A stretch of DNA of 64,000 nt from Vallitalea okinawensis (GTDB lineage: Bacteria > Bacillota > Clostridia > Lachnospirales > PQDH01): contig NZ_PQDH01000009.1 of assembly GCF_002964605.1 (NCBI RefSeq), positions 124,001 to 188,000 on the forward strand, given 5' to 3'. The stretch's first letter is position 1. Every line of letters begins with the position of its first letter. The translations under genes and the position numbers were made by a program. Shown here piece by piece: positions 1 through 7,144 of the stretch. The notes beneath the pieces are model-generated. The model saw nothing but the letters and a program-made list of their open reading frames with translations. It ran no database searches and was not told the DNA's origin.

Positions 1-439
1 AATCAGAAGCTTCTTCCTCATCATCCTCCCATTCTACAAATTGTACGCTGCCATCTTTAGGTACAGACTTTTCAGAATATCCTTGAAGATAAGCAGCTAA
101 TTTAAGTGATAGTATACCAATAATGGCACCAAAGATACCAATGCTTGGTTCCAAAGCTGCAACCACTAAAACAAGACCTGTTAGTAAATAGCGCATGAAG
201 TAGTGAAGACTTGCATAGGATTGCGCCTTAACAGGATCCTTTTTTACAGCTTTTTTCATTGTTGACTCCATAAGTTTAACTTTTAATATTGAAAAGAGTC
301 CACCAAATAAAAGTCCTTTGGCGAACACCCATGGATCGTAGGGATCATTTATTAAAATAAGACCTAGGCCAAAAACTATTCCTAGTATGCCAATTATTTT
401 TATAGATAGTTGTATAAAGATTGAAGGTTTTTTATTCAT
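1..439 (-). CDS. atpI: ATP synthase subunit I (AtpI), partial
   Basis: Reading from 439 to the window edge gives 146 codons of a small membrane protein; the stop lies outside the window. It begins MNKKPSIFIQLSIK and shows about four hydrophobic stretches with a basic loop between the second and third, then an acidic tail (EWEDDEEEAS). AtpI proteins assist assembly of the F-type ATP synthase c-ring or carry Mg2+ and sit first in atp operons. The ATG overlaps the TGA stop of the upstream atpZ gene in the sequence ATGA (436-439), which indicates translational coupling. The rest of the atp operon should follow just outside the window. The family is judged from size, topology and position rather than from a sharp motif. 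Confidence 0.75.
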   Translation of the reverse strand, partial: MNKKPSIFIQLSIKIIGILGIVFGLGLILINDPYDPWVFAKGLLFGGLFSILKVKLMESTMKKAVKKDPVKAQSYASLHYFMRYLLTGLVLVVAALEPSIGIFGAIIGILSLKLAAYLQGYSEKSVPKDGSVQFVEWEDDEEEASD

Positions 440-672
440 TTATTAGAATCCTTTCCTTTCTTCTTGGAATATTTCATTCCAGTGATATACATATTACGGA
501 AAGCGGCTAATACACCTAAAATTGTAAAGATGATGAGAAATAATACTTGTGTACCCAAAAGTTTGTCTAAGAAACTACCTACTAAAATACAAATAAATAT
601 AGGTATCGCCATCAAAAGACCAAATTGGGTGACTAACGACAAACCTTTCATCACTTTAGAGTCAAATTTCAA
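436..672 (-). CDS. atpZ: AtpZ/AtpI family membrane protein
   Basis: A 78-residue protein with two transmembrane helices (about residues 13-33 and 42-60) joined by a short loop containing GSFLDKLLG, and ending in a lysine-rich tail. This is the usual form of AtpZ (F0F1 subunit family), which works with AtpI in Mg2+ supply or c-ring assembly of ATP synthase in the cell membrane. It lies directly before atpI and overlaps it by 4 bp. The start used here is TTG at 672; an ATG seven codons further in (651) would also leave an intact family domain and neither has a strong ribosome binding site, so the start is uncertain. wecB lies 200 bp upstream in the same direction. Confidence 0.75.
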   Translation of the reverse strand: MKFDSKVMKGLSLVTQFGLLMAIPIFICILVGSFLDKLLGTQVLFLIIFTILGVLAAFRNMYITGMKYSKKKGKDSNK

Positions 673-872
673 TCAAAAAACCCACTTTCTACACTAAAAG
701 ACTATTCTAATTATACTCGCAAAATGAACGTGTGTCTAGTAAAGAACAAAATTTTTAGTTATAAATTAGTACACATTGTATAACATTTTATTTTTATTTT
801 TAGCATATTGAATAAACACTTCATAGCATTCTATAAAAACTATCTATATTTTTATAATAAAACTCTGCATTA

Positions 873-2021
873 CTACCCAAACATTTTTATCGTTTCTTCT
901 TGAATACCAAAATATTTTAAGATAGAAGATACTATTCTAGCTGAGGCTTCCCCATCGCCAAATGGATTGTTGGATGTTGCCATTTTTTCATACTCACTTC
1001 TATTTTCCAACAATTCTTTCGCTAAGTTATAGATGTTTTCTTCATTAACACCTGCTAGTTTCAATGTTCCAGCATCAACACCTTCAGGGCGTTCTGTTAC
1101 ATTACGTAAAACAAGAACTGGTTTATTGAAGGAAGGTACTTCTTCTTGTAATCCACCAGAATCCGTTAATACTAAGTAACTTCTACGCAATAGGTTGTGC
1201 ATATCATTGATATCTAATGGATCTAATAAGTGAATGCGCTCATGTCCATCTAAGTATTTCCATGCTACTTCTCTTACAGCTGGGTTGAGATGAACTGCAT
1301 AAACAATTTCTACATCACCGTATTCGTCAGCAATTCTCTTCACTGCCTTACAGATGTTTTCTAAAGGCTCTCCAAGATTTTCTCGTCGATGGGCAGTCAT
1401 GGCGATAACCCTTTTACCTTCATAATCAATCTTATTCAGTGCATCAACAGTAAATTCATAGTCTTGTTTCACTGTTGTCTTAATAGCGTCAATAGCTGTA
1501 TTGCCTGTTATATAAATCAGATTTTCATCAATATTTTCTTTCAAGAGATTATCTTTTGCTAGTGTAGTCGGTGAAAAATGAAGATCTGCAATGCGACCTG
1601 TTAATTGTCTATTCATTTCTTCAGGGAAAGGTTCAAGTTTATTATAAGTTCTTAAACCAGCTTCCACATGCCCAACCTTAATGCGATTGTAATAAGCGAC
1701 TAAACTTCCAATGAAAGTTGTTGATGTATCGCCGTGAACCAGTACCAAATTAGGATTTTCCTTTTGCATGACCTTCTCTAAACCTTCTAAAGCTCTAACA
1801 GCAACACCTGTAAGCGTCTGTCTATCTTTCATTATATTCAAATCATAATCTGGTTTTATATCAAAAATCTCTAGGACTTGATCGAGCATTTCACGATGTT
1901 GTGCAGTAACACAGACCACGCTATGTATGTCATCACATGCTTCTAAAGCTTTTACAACTGGAGCCATCTTTGTTGCCTCTGGACGTGTACCAAAAATACT
2001 CATTACTTTGAGTTTTCCCAT
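873..2021 (-). CDS. wecB: UDP-N-acetylglucosamine 2-epimerase (non-hydrolysing)
   Basis: The 382-residue length is normal for the WecB/MnaA family, which interconverts UDP-GlcNAc and UDP-ManNAc in the cytosol for teichoic acid or surface glycan synthesis. Family landmarks are present: GTRPEATKMAPV (residues 11-22), VHGDTSTTF with Asp98, HVEAGLRT with Glu120, MTAHRREN with His211 and Arg212, and TDSGGLQEE (286-294). The ATG is preceded by AAGGAGGAG. Its product could feed secondary cell wall polymers of the kind that bind SLH domains, which would fit the SLH proteins elsewhere in this window; that link is inference. It precedes atpZ-atpI with about 200 bp between, so shared transcription is possible but not shown. 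Confidence 0.95.
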   Translation of the reverse strand: MGKLKVMSIFGTRPEATKMAPVVKALEACDDIHSVVCVTAQHREMLDQVLEIFDIKPDYDLNIMKDRQTLTGVAVRALEGLEKVMQKENPNLVLVHGDTSTTFIGSLVAYYNRIKVGHVEAGLRTYNKLEPFPEEMNRQLTGRIADLHFSPTTLAKDNLLKENIDENLIYITGNTAIDAIKTTVKQDYEFTVDALNKIDYEGKRVIAMTAHRRENLGEPLENICKAVKRIADEYGDVEIVYAVHLNPAVREVAWKYLDGHERIHLLDPLDINDMHNLLRRSYLVLTDSGGLQEEVPSFNKPVLVLRNVTERPEGVDAGTLKLAGVNEENIYNLAKELLENRSEYEKMATSNNPFGDGEASARIVSSILKYFGIQEETIKMFG

Positions 2022-2040
2022 TTTTTCATTCTCCTCCTTA

Positions 2041-2502
2041 ATCTAAAAACTTCCATATAAAATCTTATCATTTTTAACTTTAAAACACAACATTATATTT
2101 TCTTTCTTAATCGGCTATAATTCAATGTTCATCATTATTTGATTATAAATTCAATCTAACATCCATCTATATAAGTACAATTAAACAATTACTATAAATC
2201 TAGTAATTATTTAGAACTATTCAACTTATAACTTAAATAATAATATTGAACTAAAGAAAAGACCTTTGCAATATTTAGTTCAATATCTATTATTAACATT
2301 TTTTTCATCATTATGATGTATCATGACAAAAAGATAGTTATCGTGCTTTTACGTTTCAAAAAGAGTTAATCCGCTGTTTTTGATAAGTATTTAACAAATT
2401 TAATTTGTTACAATTATTACTATTATATAACAAATTATTAAGTTATTCTGAAATCATCTTTATTATTATGTTAAAATTAGATATTATTCGACAATTTACC
2501 CT
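2041..2502. other. AT-rich gene-free stretch
   Basis: No coding region is supported between the wecB start and the promoter of the small gene at 2671. The stretch is very AT-rich and holds two inverted repeats: 13-bp arms ATATTGAACTAAA (2243-2255) and their complement (2274-2286) around an 18-nt spacer, and 9-bp arms TAACAAATT (2392-2400) and AATTTGTTA (2402-2410) around a single T. The first could be a hairpin in RNA; the second has too short a loop to fold and is more like a protein-binding palindrome. Confidence 0.6.
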
Positions 2503-2531
2503 TTGCACATTTGTATATTATAGGATAAAAT
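2503..2531 (+). promoter_or_regulatory. Sigma-A promoter for the small gene at 2671
   Basis: TTGCAC (2503-2508), 17-nt spacer, TAAAAT (2526-2531), about 140 bp before the ATG. Plausible but not a perfect match. Confidence 0.45.
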
Positions 2532-2670
2532 AGAGATAGGGCTTATACCCTGATGGGGGATGACATGCACTCTGGAACATAACTTGAATAATCAGGTGTA
2601 TAGGTTTTATTTTACTAATAGGATAAGTGGAAACATGAAGGTTAAAATAAGCGTACAGGAAGGTGCTTAG

Positions 2671-3021
2671 ATGAAAAAAGACAGAGATATAATCGATATA
2701 AGCCTCACCACACAAAAAGCTGATGATCTTGAACAAGTATTGAGATTGTATTTTAAACCTTTAAAAGAAAATCATCTATCGGAGCATATCTATCTAACTT
2801 ACGGAAATATTTTTTCTGTTAGAGAGCTCTATAAAACCGGCGGATTTTATACCGCTCTGGTTTGTTTATTGACTTCGTATTATAATGAACCATCGTTAAC
2901 TCTGAAGATTGATTCTTTCATTCAGAGCATTAAACCCATTAAGTCTAAAAACTTACAAGAGATTATGGATGATATCGATGGTATCGTAGATCAAATGGAA
3001 AAACTCCTCTCTGCAGCTTAG
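2671..3021 (+). CDS. Hypothetical protein, 116 aa
   Basis: I do not recognise this protein. It is a soluble 116-residue polypeptide with alternating helical segments, no signal peptide and no membrane segment; it ends in an amphipathic, probably coiled helix (IMDDIDGIVDQMEKLLSAA). The ATG follows AGGAAGGTG at good spacing, a promoter-like sequence lies about 140 bp upstream, and the coding region runs straight into a strong terminator hairpin, so it is very probably expressed as a single gene. The stop codon TAG (3019-3021) closes the terminator loop, with its last base opening the 3' stem arm, so the last codons also form the hairpin. Confidence 0.7.
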   Translation: MKKDRDIIDISLTTQKADDLEQVLRLYFKPLKENHLSEHIYLTYGNIFSVRELYKTGGFYTALVCLLTSYYNEPSLTLKIDSFIQSIKPIKSKNLQEIMDDIDGIVDQMEKLLSAA

Positions 3022-3038
3022 CAGAGAGGAGTTTTTCG
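2998..3038 (+). terminator. Rho-independent terminator overlapping the 3' end of the 2671 gene
   Basis: Arms 2998-3014 and 3021-3037 are perfectly complementary over 17 bp, with core CTCCTCTCTGC and GCAGAGAGGAG; the loop is AGCTTA and the 3' arm ends in a T run. The 5' arm is coding sequence. Confidence 0.9.
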
Positions 3039-3096
3039 CTTTGTTAACAAAATAACCATAGGTAGAGTGTAAATTATAGTAAAATACTTAATGTTG

Positions 3097-3125
3097 TTGT
3101 AAAGCCCGCCTTATTCATGTATAAT
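3097..3125 (+). promoter_or_regulatory. Sigma-A promoter for the ACT-domain gene
   Basis: TTGTAA (3097-3102), 17-nt spacer, TATAAT (3120-3125). Start of transcription near 3132 would give a leader of about 260 nt before the ATG at 3396. Confidence 0.65.
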
Positions 3126-3131
3126 AGGAAT

Positions 3132-3395
3132 AACAATTACCAAACTTGTCTGAATATTAAATTAGATGCATAAAAATTGACTTCATATTCCATATGTCAT
3201 AACCTTTGCACAGTACTGAGAACAAGTCAGATAAGACATATAATTATAAGTAGCTGCGCTACATCTTCCATAGGAAGTTTGTAGATTAGGAAAGTCTCCT
3301 TGGTGTGAATGAAAACGCTTCAATTTCATCCACTCAATTCAGAGAACTTTCACATAAGACAAAAATAGATACATAATAATAAGAGGGGTGTCAAA
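3132..3395 (+). promoter_or_regulatory. Long untranslated leader of the ACT-domain gene
   Basis: About 260 nt without a supported reading frame. It holds small hairpins GTAGC/GCTAC (near 3252) and CTTCC/GGAAG (near 3267), and TGAAAACGCTTCAA (3310-3323), which resembles a catabolite-responsive element with two mismatches. I could not fit it to the lysine, glycine, SAM or T-box consensus. Whether it is a cis-regulatory RNA is open. Confidence 0.35.
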
Positions 3396-3881
3396 ATGAA
3401 AGATGTTATTACTAATCTTACCATCACACCGGATGTGACATTAATTACTTTAGCCAATGCACCTTCCGATGCTATAATTATTTCAAAAATCTTTAATGCA
3501 CTAGGAGAAAAGTTAAACATAGATATGATTAGCATGACTCCACCATACAAGGAGAGTATAAGTATTTCTTTTACCATACATGATGAAGATCTAAACGAAG
3601 CCATTAAGATCATTAATGAATTAAAACAAAAATATATTGAGAATCTTCGTTTGGATGTTAATTCAACTAATAGTAAGATTTCTTTATACGGTGATGCCAT
3701 GAAGCATACACCTGGTGTCTTTGCAAAAACATTAGACTTATTGTCTGAGGAAGAAATTGAGATTAAGTTAATCACCACTTCTGAAGTTGATATCAGCTAT
3801 CTTATCTTTGCTTCAGATGAAACACGAGTAGTAGATACTATATTGAATTACTTTGACCATGTTGAAGTAACTGTAGAGTAA
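3396..3881 (+). CDS. ACT domain-containing protein (aspartokinase regulatory-domain type)
   Basis: This 161-residue protein has two ACT-like halves: residues 1-75 (starting ITNLTITPDVTLITLANAP) and 83-161, where SKISLYGDAMKHTPGVFAKT matches the pattern at the start of the second ACT domain of aspartokinases. There is no kinase domain, so this is a stand-alone ligand-binding module, probably an amino-acid sensor that acts on a partner protein; the partner and ligand are not visible here. It is cytosolic, with no signal peptide. The ATG follows GAGGGGTG. It has its own promoter, a long leader and a terminator, so it appears to be transcribed alone. Confidence 0.85.
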   Translation: MKDVITNLTITPDVTLITLANAPSDAIIISKIFNALGEKLNIDMISMTPPYKESISISFTIHDEDLNEAIKIINELKQKYIENLRLDVNSTNSKISLYGDAMKHTPGVFAKTLDLLSEEEIEIKLITTSEVDISYLIFASDETRVVDTILNYFDHVEVTVE

Positions 3882-3923
3882 ATCACTAAGAGCAAAACAC
3901 GAACTTTCCTATTCCAAAATAAC

Positions 3924-3957
3924 AGCCTTGTAAGATGATCTTACAAGGCTTATTTTA
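3924..3957 (+). terminator. Terminator of the ACT-domain gene
   Basis: AGCCTTGTAAGA (3924-3935) pairs with TCTTACAAGGCT (3939-3950) around the loop TGA, followed by TATTTTAT. Confidence 0.85.
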
Positions 3958-3985
3958 TAGTCACTTTTCATTTTTTTACATAGGT

Positions 3986-4013
3986 AAAAAGAGCGATATT
4001 AATCGCTCTTTTT
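3986..4013 (-). terminator. Terminator of tRNA-Leu
   Basis: AAAAAGAGCGAT (3986-3997) and ATCGCTCTTTTT form a hairpin with a very short loop directly beyond the tRNA 3' end on the minus strand; the terminal T run is on that strand. Confidence 0.8.
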
Positions 4014-4016
4014 GAT

Positions 4017-4100
4017 TGGTGCGGATGAAGGGAGTCGAACCCCCACGCCAAGGGCGCTAGATCCTAAGTCTAGTGCGTCTGCCAGTTCCGCCACATCCGC
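4017..4100 (-). tRNA. tRNA-Leu (anticodon UAG)
   Basis: On the minus strand the acceptor arms GCGGATG and CATCCGC pair, the T arm carries GGTTCGACTCC, and the anticodon loop is CTTAGGA, giving anticodon TAG (reads CUN leucine codons). A long variable arm, as expected for tRNA-Leu, lies between. ACCA follows the acceptor stem (4017-4020), so the CCA end is encoded. A near-consensus promoter lies 25 bp upstream and a terminator follows immediately, so it is a single transcription unit. Confidence 0.95.
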
Positions 4101-4124
4101 ATATTTATTTTGAAGACGATATTT

Positions 4125-4153
4125 ATCTTATCATAGCCTATTATAGTTGTCAA
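4125..4153 (-). promoter_or_regulatory. Sigma-A promoter for tRNA-Leu
   Basis: On the minus strand: TTGACA (4153-4148), 17-nt spacer, TAAGAT (4130-4125), ending 25 bp before the tRNA. Confidence 0.8.
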
Positions 4154-4258
4154 GCACTTCAATAAAAAAATATTTTCCAATCATCAAAAGAAGTAGCAGT
4201 TTACAAGGAAAGCCTAAGAGCTAATACTCTCAGACTTTCTATTTAAGATCTCCGTTCT

Positions 4259-4903
4259 CTAATTCATTGCAGCTTTACCCACCTGCTTAATAGCACTTCT
4301 TACTGGTGGAAGCATTAATAAAGCTATTGTAATAACTGCTTCAGGTACTAAATAACTTAAGTTGTAGTAAGCTGAATAGAATATTGGTCCAATGCCTTCT
4401 GGCGCATATTCACCGAAAAAGATATAGCCTGATAAGAAAGCGAAAACGAAACGTCCACTTACAGCAACTAAATAACCTATTGTTAAACTATATTTACCTT
4501 TTCTAAAGAACCCAGATAATCCGAGCATACCAAATGCTAAGATGTAATCAAAAATTAACTGAACAGGGTGGATAACATAGGGTCCAAGAATCAATTGTAG
4601 TAAGCCGTATGTCATTGCTGATAATAGGCCTTGAACAGGACCAAACCAATAACCGATTAATACAACCATCAACATACTTAATAAAGTAGCTGAACCACCG
4701 TTCACCAATGGGAATAATGTTGGAATTGGAATCTTCACAAAGGATAATGCCGTACCAAGTGCAAGTGCTACAGCTGAATAAACTAATACCTTAGTATTAA
4801 ACCTTTTTCTACTGTTGCCGATACCTACGGCAAGAAATAAGATAATGACTGCTAATATACCCATTACGGATTTACCCATAATAGAATCAAAAAATGCTTG
4901 CAT
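4259..4903 (-). CDS. thiT: Thiamine transporter ThiT (ECF S component)
   Basis: A 214-residue integral membrane protein with about six transmembrane helices, the S component that binds thiamine and docks on the shared ECF energising module (not in this window). Assignment rests on size, the VNGGSATLLSMLMV and GYWFGPVQGLLSAMTYGLLQ segments typical of ThiT, the FYSAYYNLSYLVPEA segment near the C-terminus, and above all the TPP riboswitch directly upstream. I place the start at ATG 4903, because AGGAGG lies nine bases before it; a TTG at 4921 is in frame but overlaps that ribosome binding site. Expression should fall when thiamine pyrophosphate is plentiful. Confidence 0.93.
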   Translation of the reverse strand: MQAFFDSIMGKSVMGILAVIILFLAVGIGNSRKRFNTKVLVYSAVALALGTALSFVKIPIPTLFPLVNGGSATLLSMLMVVLIGYWFGPVQGLLSAMTYGLLQLILGPYVIHPVQLIFDYILAFGMLGLSGFFRKGKYSLTIGYLVAVSGRFVFAFLSGYIFFGEYAPEGIGPIFYSAYYNLSYLVPEAVITIALLMLPPVRSAIKQVGKAAMN

Positions 4904-4956
4904 GTAACATGCCCTCCTCAAAAATTCATTATAAAGAACTGAGACAAAAGAGCAAC

Positions 4957-4984
4957 GAAAAAGCCTTCCTGTTAAGGAAGGCTT
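4957..4984 (-). terminator. Regulated terminator of the thiT riboswitch
   Basis: On the minus strand AAGCCTTCC and GGAAGGCTT pair around a six-base loop, followed by a run of five T. It sits between the TPP aptamer and the thiT start, so it is the likely expression platform (premature termination when TPP is bound). Confidence 0.8.
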
Positions 4985-5008
4985 GAAATATCTAATTTAT
5001 AAAATATC

Positions 5009-5089
5009 CGCTTCCCTACGCCAGTATAACCTGGATCAGGTAATAAGGGTCAGTAATATACTTCTCAGTCCGAAGACTCCCCTAGCTCC
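5009..5089 (-). promoter_or_regulatory. TPP riboswitch (THI box)
   Basis: On the minus strand the conserved TPP-aptamer elements occur in order: GGGGAGT, CTGAGAAG, GACCCTTA, ACCTGATCCAGGTTA and CGTAGGGAAGCGG. Together with the terminator at 4957-4984 and thiT downstream this is a complete transcriptional off-switch. A consensus promoter lies just upstream. Confidence 0.96.
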
Positions 5090-5111
5090 ATTATTCATGT
5101 TCTTTGCTTTC

Positions 5112-5140
5112 ATTATAGTGTATTCACTTTTTTTAGTCAA
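5112..5140 (-). promoter_or_regulatory. Sigma-A promoter for the thiT riboswitch transcript
   Basis: TTGACT (5140-5135), 17-nt spacer, TATAAT (5117-5112) on the minus strand, about 23 bp before the aptamer. Confidence 0.85.
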
Positions 5141-5184
5141 TAGACTTTGTAAAACAACTCTATTTGCATATTACTAATAGGGTC

Positions 5185-5289
5185 AAGAATGCAAGGAATT
5201 CTATTACGCCAGCTGGGAAGACGTCCATGTCTTTGACAGCTGGGCTCACCGTCCATGGTTCGCGGCTCCATAGAACACCTTGCATTCTT
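5185..5289 (+). repeat. Structured intergenic repeat, copy A
   Basis: A 105-bp element, one of four in the window. Closing stem AAGAATGCAAGG (5185-5196) with CCTTGCATTCTT (5278-5289), then TTCTAT/ATAGAA across a 2x2 internal loop. Inside are two hairpins: one with basal stem CCAGCTG/CAGCTGG, upper stem AAGAC/GTCTT and loop GTCCAT; the other with stem GCTCACC/GGTTCGC and again loop GTCCAT. Flanks GGTCAAG on the left and TTTTCG on the right resemble those of the other copies. It lies 124 bp beyond the stop of the TauE gene. Function unknown. Confidence 0.85.
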
Positions 5290-5412
5290 TTCGATATCAA
5301 ATTATTCTTTGTTGTGTATTAAAAAATCTTCATTAAGCCATTAATCCGAACGATCTGCAATTCACTACTCCATAAACATCTTAACTACTCTTATTGTATA
5401 ACAAATACGCAG

Positions 5413-6177
5413 TTACATAAAAATATCGTAAACAATTTTCAGCATTAAACCAACGAATACTGCTATGAAGACGGGTCTGATGACTTTTGCACCGTTCTTT
5501 ATAGCTAACCCTGAACCGATCCAGTGTCCTGCCATGCTGCAGATGGCTGCTGGTATGCCGATAAAGAAAAGTACCTTACCATGGATGATAAAGGTAATTA
5601 ACGCAGCTATATTAGAGGTTAGATTGACGATCTTTGCATTACCAGATGCTGTAGTCAAGTCAAATCCTATGAACCCTGTATAGAATAGGATCAACAACGT
5701 CCCTGTTCCTGGACCATAGAATCCATCATAAGCACCTATTAAGAACGCCGACAATATGGATAGAAGGATAACTTTTGCCATGGGCAAGTTCTTCTTCTCC
5801 TCCTTACCAAAACCTCTTTTAGTCATCAGATATATTCCTATAACAGGCAATGTAATAACTAAAACGATTTGTATAACTCTTTCGTCCATCTCTAATACAA
5901 GTCGTGCTCCTAAAGCTGATCCAATGAATGCACTGACTATGGATACCAATGCCGCCTGCAAGTGATATCTTTTATTTTTTATAAAGCGCAAAGTAGATAG
6001 AAATGTACCTACAGCTGCAGAGAATTTATTCGTACCTAAAGCAAAATGTGCTGGTATACCTGCAAAAAAGTAGGCTGGTACGGAAATTAACCCACCACCA
6101 CCAGCTATGGAATCCACTAGTCCTGCGAAAAAGACTAAGAGGCAAATAATGCCTAATTGTACCCATGAAATATCCAT
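5413..6177 (-). CDS. TauE/SafE family membrane permease
   Basis: A 254-residue membrane protein with about seven to eight hydrophobic segments and the family hallmark near the N-terminus, GLVDSIAGGGGLISVPAYFF (residues 20-39), with a repeat-like second half (GAYDGFYGPGTGTLL). TauE/SafE proteins export or import sulfur-containing anions such as sulfite or sulfoacetate; the substrate here is unknown. The ATG follows AGGGGGAAAC. A 13-bp inverted repeat with a TATAAT inside it lies immediately upstream (6190-6256), which suggests regulation by a DNA-binding protein. A second member of the family lies in the galactose cluster at 59571. No clear terminator follows; structured element A lies downstream. 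Confidence 0.9.
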   Translation of the reverse strand: MDISWVQLGIICLLVFFAGLVDSIAGGGGLISVPAYFFAGIPAHFALGTNKFSAAVGTFLSTLRFIKNKRYHLQAALVSIVSAFIGSALGARLVLEMDERVIQIVLVITLPVIGIYLMTKRGFGKEEKKNLPMAKVILLSILSAFLIGAYDGFYGPGTGTLLILFYTGFIGFDLTTASGNAKIVNLTSNIAALITFIIHGKVLFFIGIPAAICSMAGHWIGSGLAIKNGAKVIRPVFIAVFVGLMLKIVYDIFM

Positions 6178-6189
6178 TTTGTTTCCCCC

Positions 6190-6256
6190 TTATCCTGTAT
6201 ACATGTTGCCTTATCTGTTATTATAACTTAGCCATGGAAGAAAGTATACAGGATAA
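6190..6256 (-). promoter_or_regulatory. Inverted repeat flanking a -10 box upstream of the TauE gene
   Basis: TTATCCTGTATAC (6190-6202) and GTATACAGGATAA (6244-6256) are perfect 13-bp complements 41 nt apart. Between them, on the minus strand, lies TATAAT in AAGTTATAATAACAG. The arms centre on GTATAC, a core common in operators of GntR-type regulators, but no regulator gene is adjacent. No good -35 is visible. Confidence 0.55.
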
Positions 6257-6297
6257 AGTATATCAACAAAAAGTAGAGTATTTTAGGTTTATCACGC

Positions 6298-7143
6298 TTA
6301 TTTAATTCCTGTTGTACTGATTCCATCTACCAAATACCTCTGGAAGATGATAAATAAAGCAAATGGAGGTACTAAGGATAATACAGACATTGCGAACATG
6401 GCTCCCCAATTAGAAACTGAATTTGGGTCAGCGAACATTTTAAGTGCCAAGGATACAGGATACTTCTTCGCATTTTGTAAATAAAGTAATGGAGCTAAAA
6501 ACTCTTGCCATTTCCAATAAAATGAAAAAATTGCTGATGTTATTAATGCTGGTTTTAATAGTGGAAATATAATCCTACCGAAAATTTGAATCTTTCCACA
6601 TCCATCTATTTTGGCTGATTCATCTAAAGACTTTGGTATTCCATAGATGAATTGAATAATCATAAAGATAAAGAATGGTACACCAAAAAATGAGGGTAAT
6701 ATAAGGGGTGCATAAGTATTTAACCATCCCAATTTTGAAAATAAGATATATTGAGGTATAATCAAAACTTGGTTAGGAAGCATTAGAGTCAAAATCATGC
6801 ATGCAAAGAAAATCTTTCTTCCTACAAACTTAATTCTTGAAAAGCCAAAAGCCACCACTGAAGAAGATAATACTTGCGCAATTGTCGATGTAATGACTAT
6901 AAAGAATGTATTGGCAAAAAAGCGCCCAAAGGATATACCACCAAATCCTTTCCATCCCTCTATATAATTTGTGAACTCCCATTGATCAGGAATTAAAGAA
7001 CTTGCATTTCCAAATATCTCAGCATTATTCTTGAAAGAACTTGCTAATAACCAGAGAATCGGGTAGAGCATAGTAAATGCCAATGCTCCTAACAACAGAT
7101 GAAACATCAGTGAATTTATATTTCTTGAACTCTTTCCTTTCAC
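6298..7143 (-). CDS. Sugar ABC transporter permease (MalG/CUT1 type)
   Basis: The 281-residue inner permease subunit of a CUT1 sugar ABC transporter, with six predicted transmembrane helices and the cytoplasmic EAA loop that contacts the ATPase (PKSLDESAKIDGCGKIQIFG). I place the start at GTG 7143, because AGGAGG sits six bases before it inside the last codons of the upstream permease gene; longer in-frame extensions would overlap that gene. It is the last gene of the kinase-regulator-binding protein-permease-permease run and forms the membrane channel with the 7145 permease. No ATPase gene is present in the cluster, so a shared MsmX-type ATPase is likely. Confidence 0.93.
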   Translation of the reverse strand: MKGKSSRNINSLMFHLLLGALAFTMLYPILWLLASSFKNNAEIFGNASSLIPDQWEFTNYIEGWKGFGGISFGRFFANTFFIVITSTIAQVLSSSVVAFGFSRIKFVGRKIFFACMILTLMLPNQVLIIPQYILFSKLGWLNTYAPLILPSFFGVPFFIFMIIQFIYGIPKSLDESAKIDGCGKIQIFGRIIFPLLKPALITSAIFSFYWKWQEFLAPLLYLQNAKKYPVSLALKMFADPNSVSNWGAMFAMSVLSLVPPFALFIIFQRYLVDGISTTGIK

Positions 7144-7144
7144 T

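Noticed and set aside
2518-2736. Minus-strand frame of 72 codons
   Set aside because: It overlaps the promoter and start of the small plus-strand gene at 2671 and has no ribosome binding site.
3240-3395. Lysine riboswitch or T-box before the ACT-domain gene
   Set aside because: Neither the T-box core nor the conserved lysine-aptamer blocks are present.
4904-4921. Longer thiT start at TTG 4921
   Set aside because: It overlaps the AGGAGG that is well spaced for the ATG at 4903.
4983-5177. Plus-strand reading frame of 64 codons
   Set aside because: It lies over the minus-strand TPP riboswitch and its promoter, has no ribosome binding site, and resembles no protein.
5185-5289. Integron attC site as explanation of the repeat
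   Set aside because: The expected attC core site sequences at the ends are absent and the closing stems vary freely between copies.
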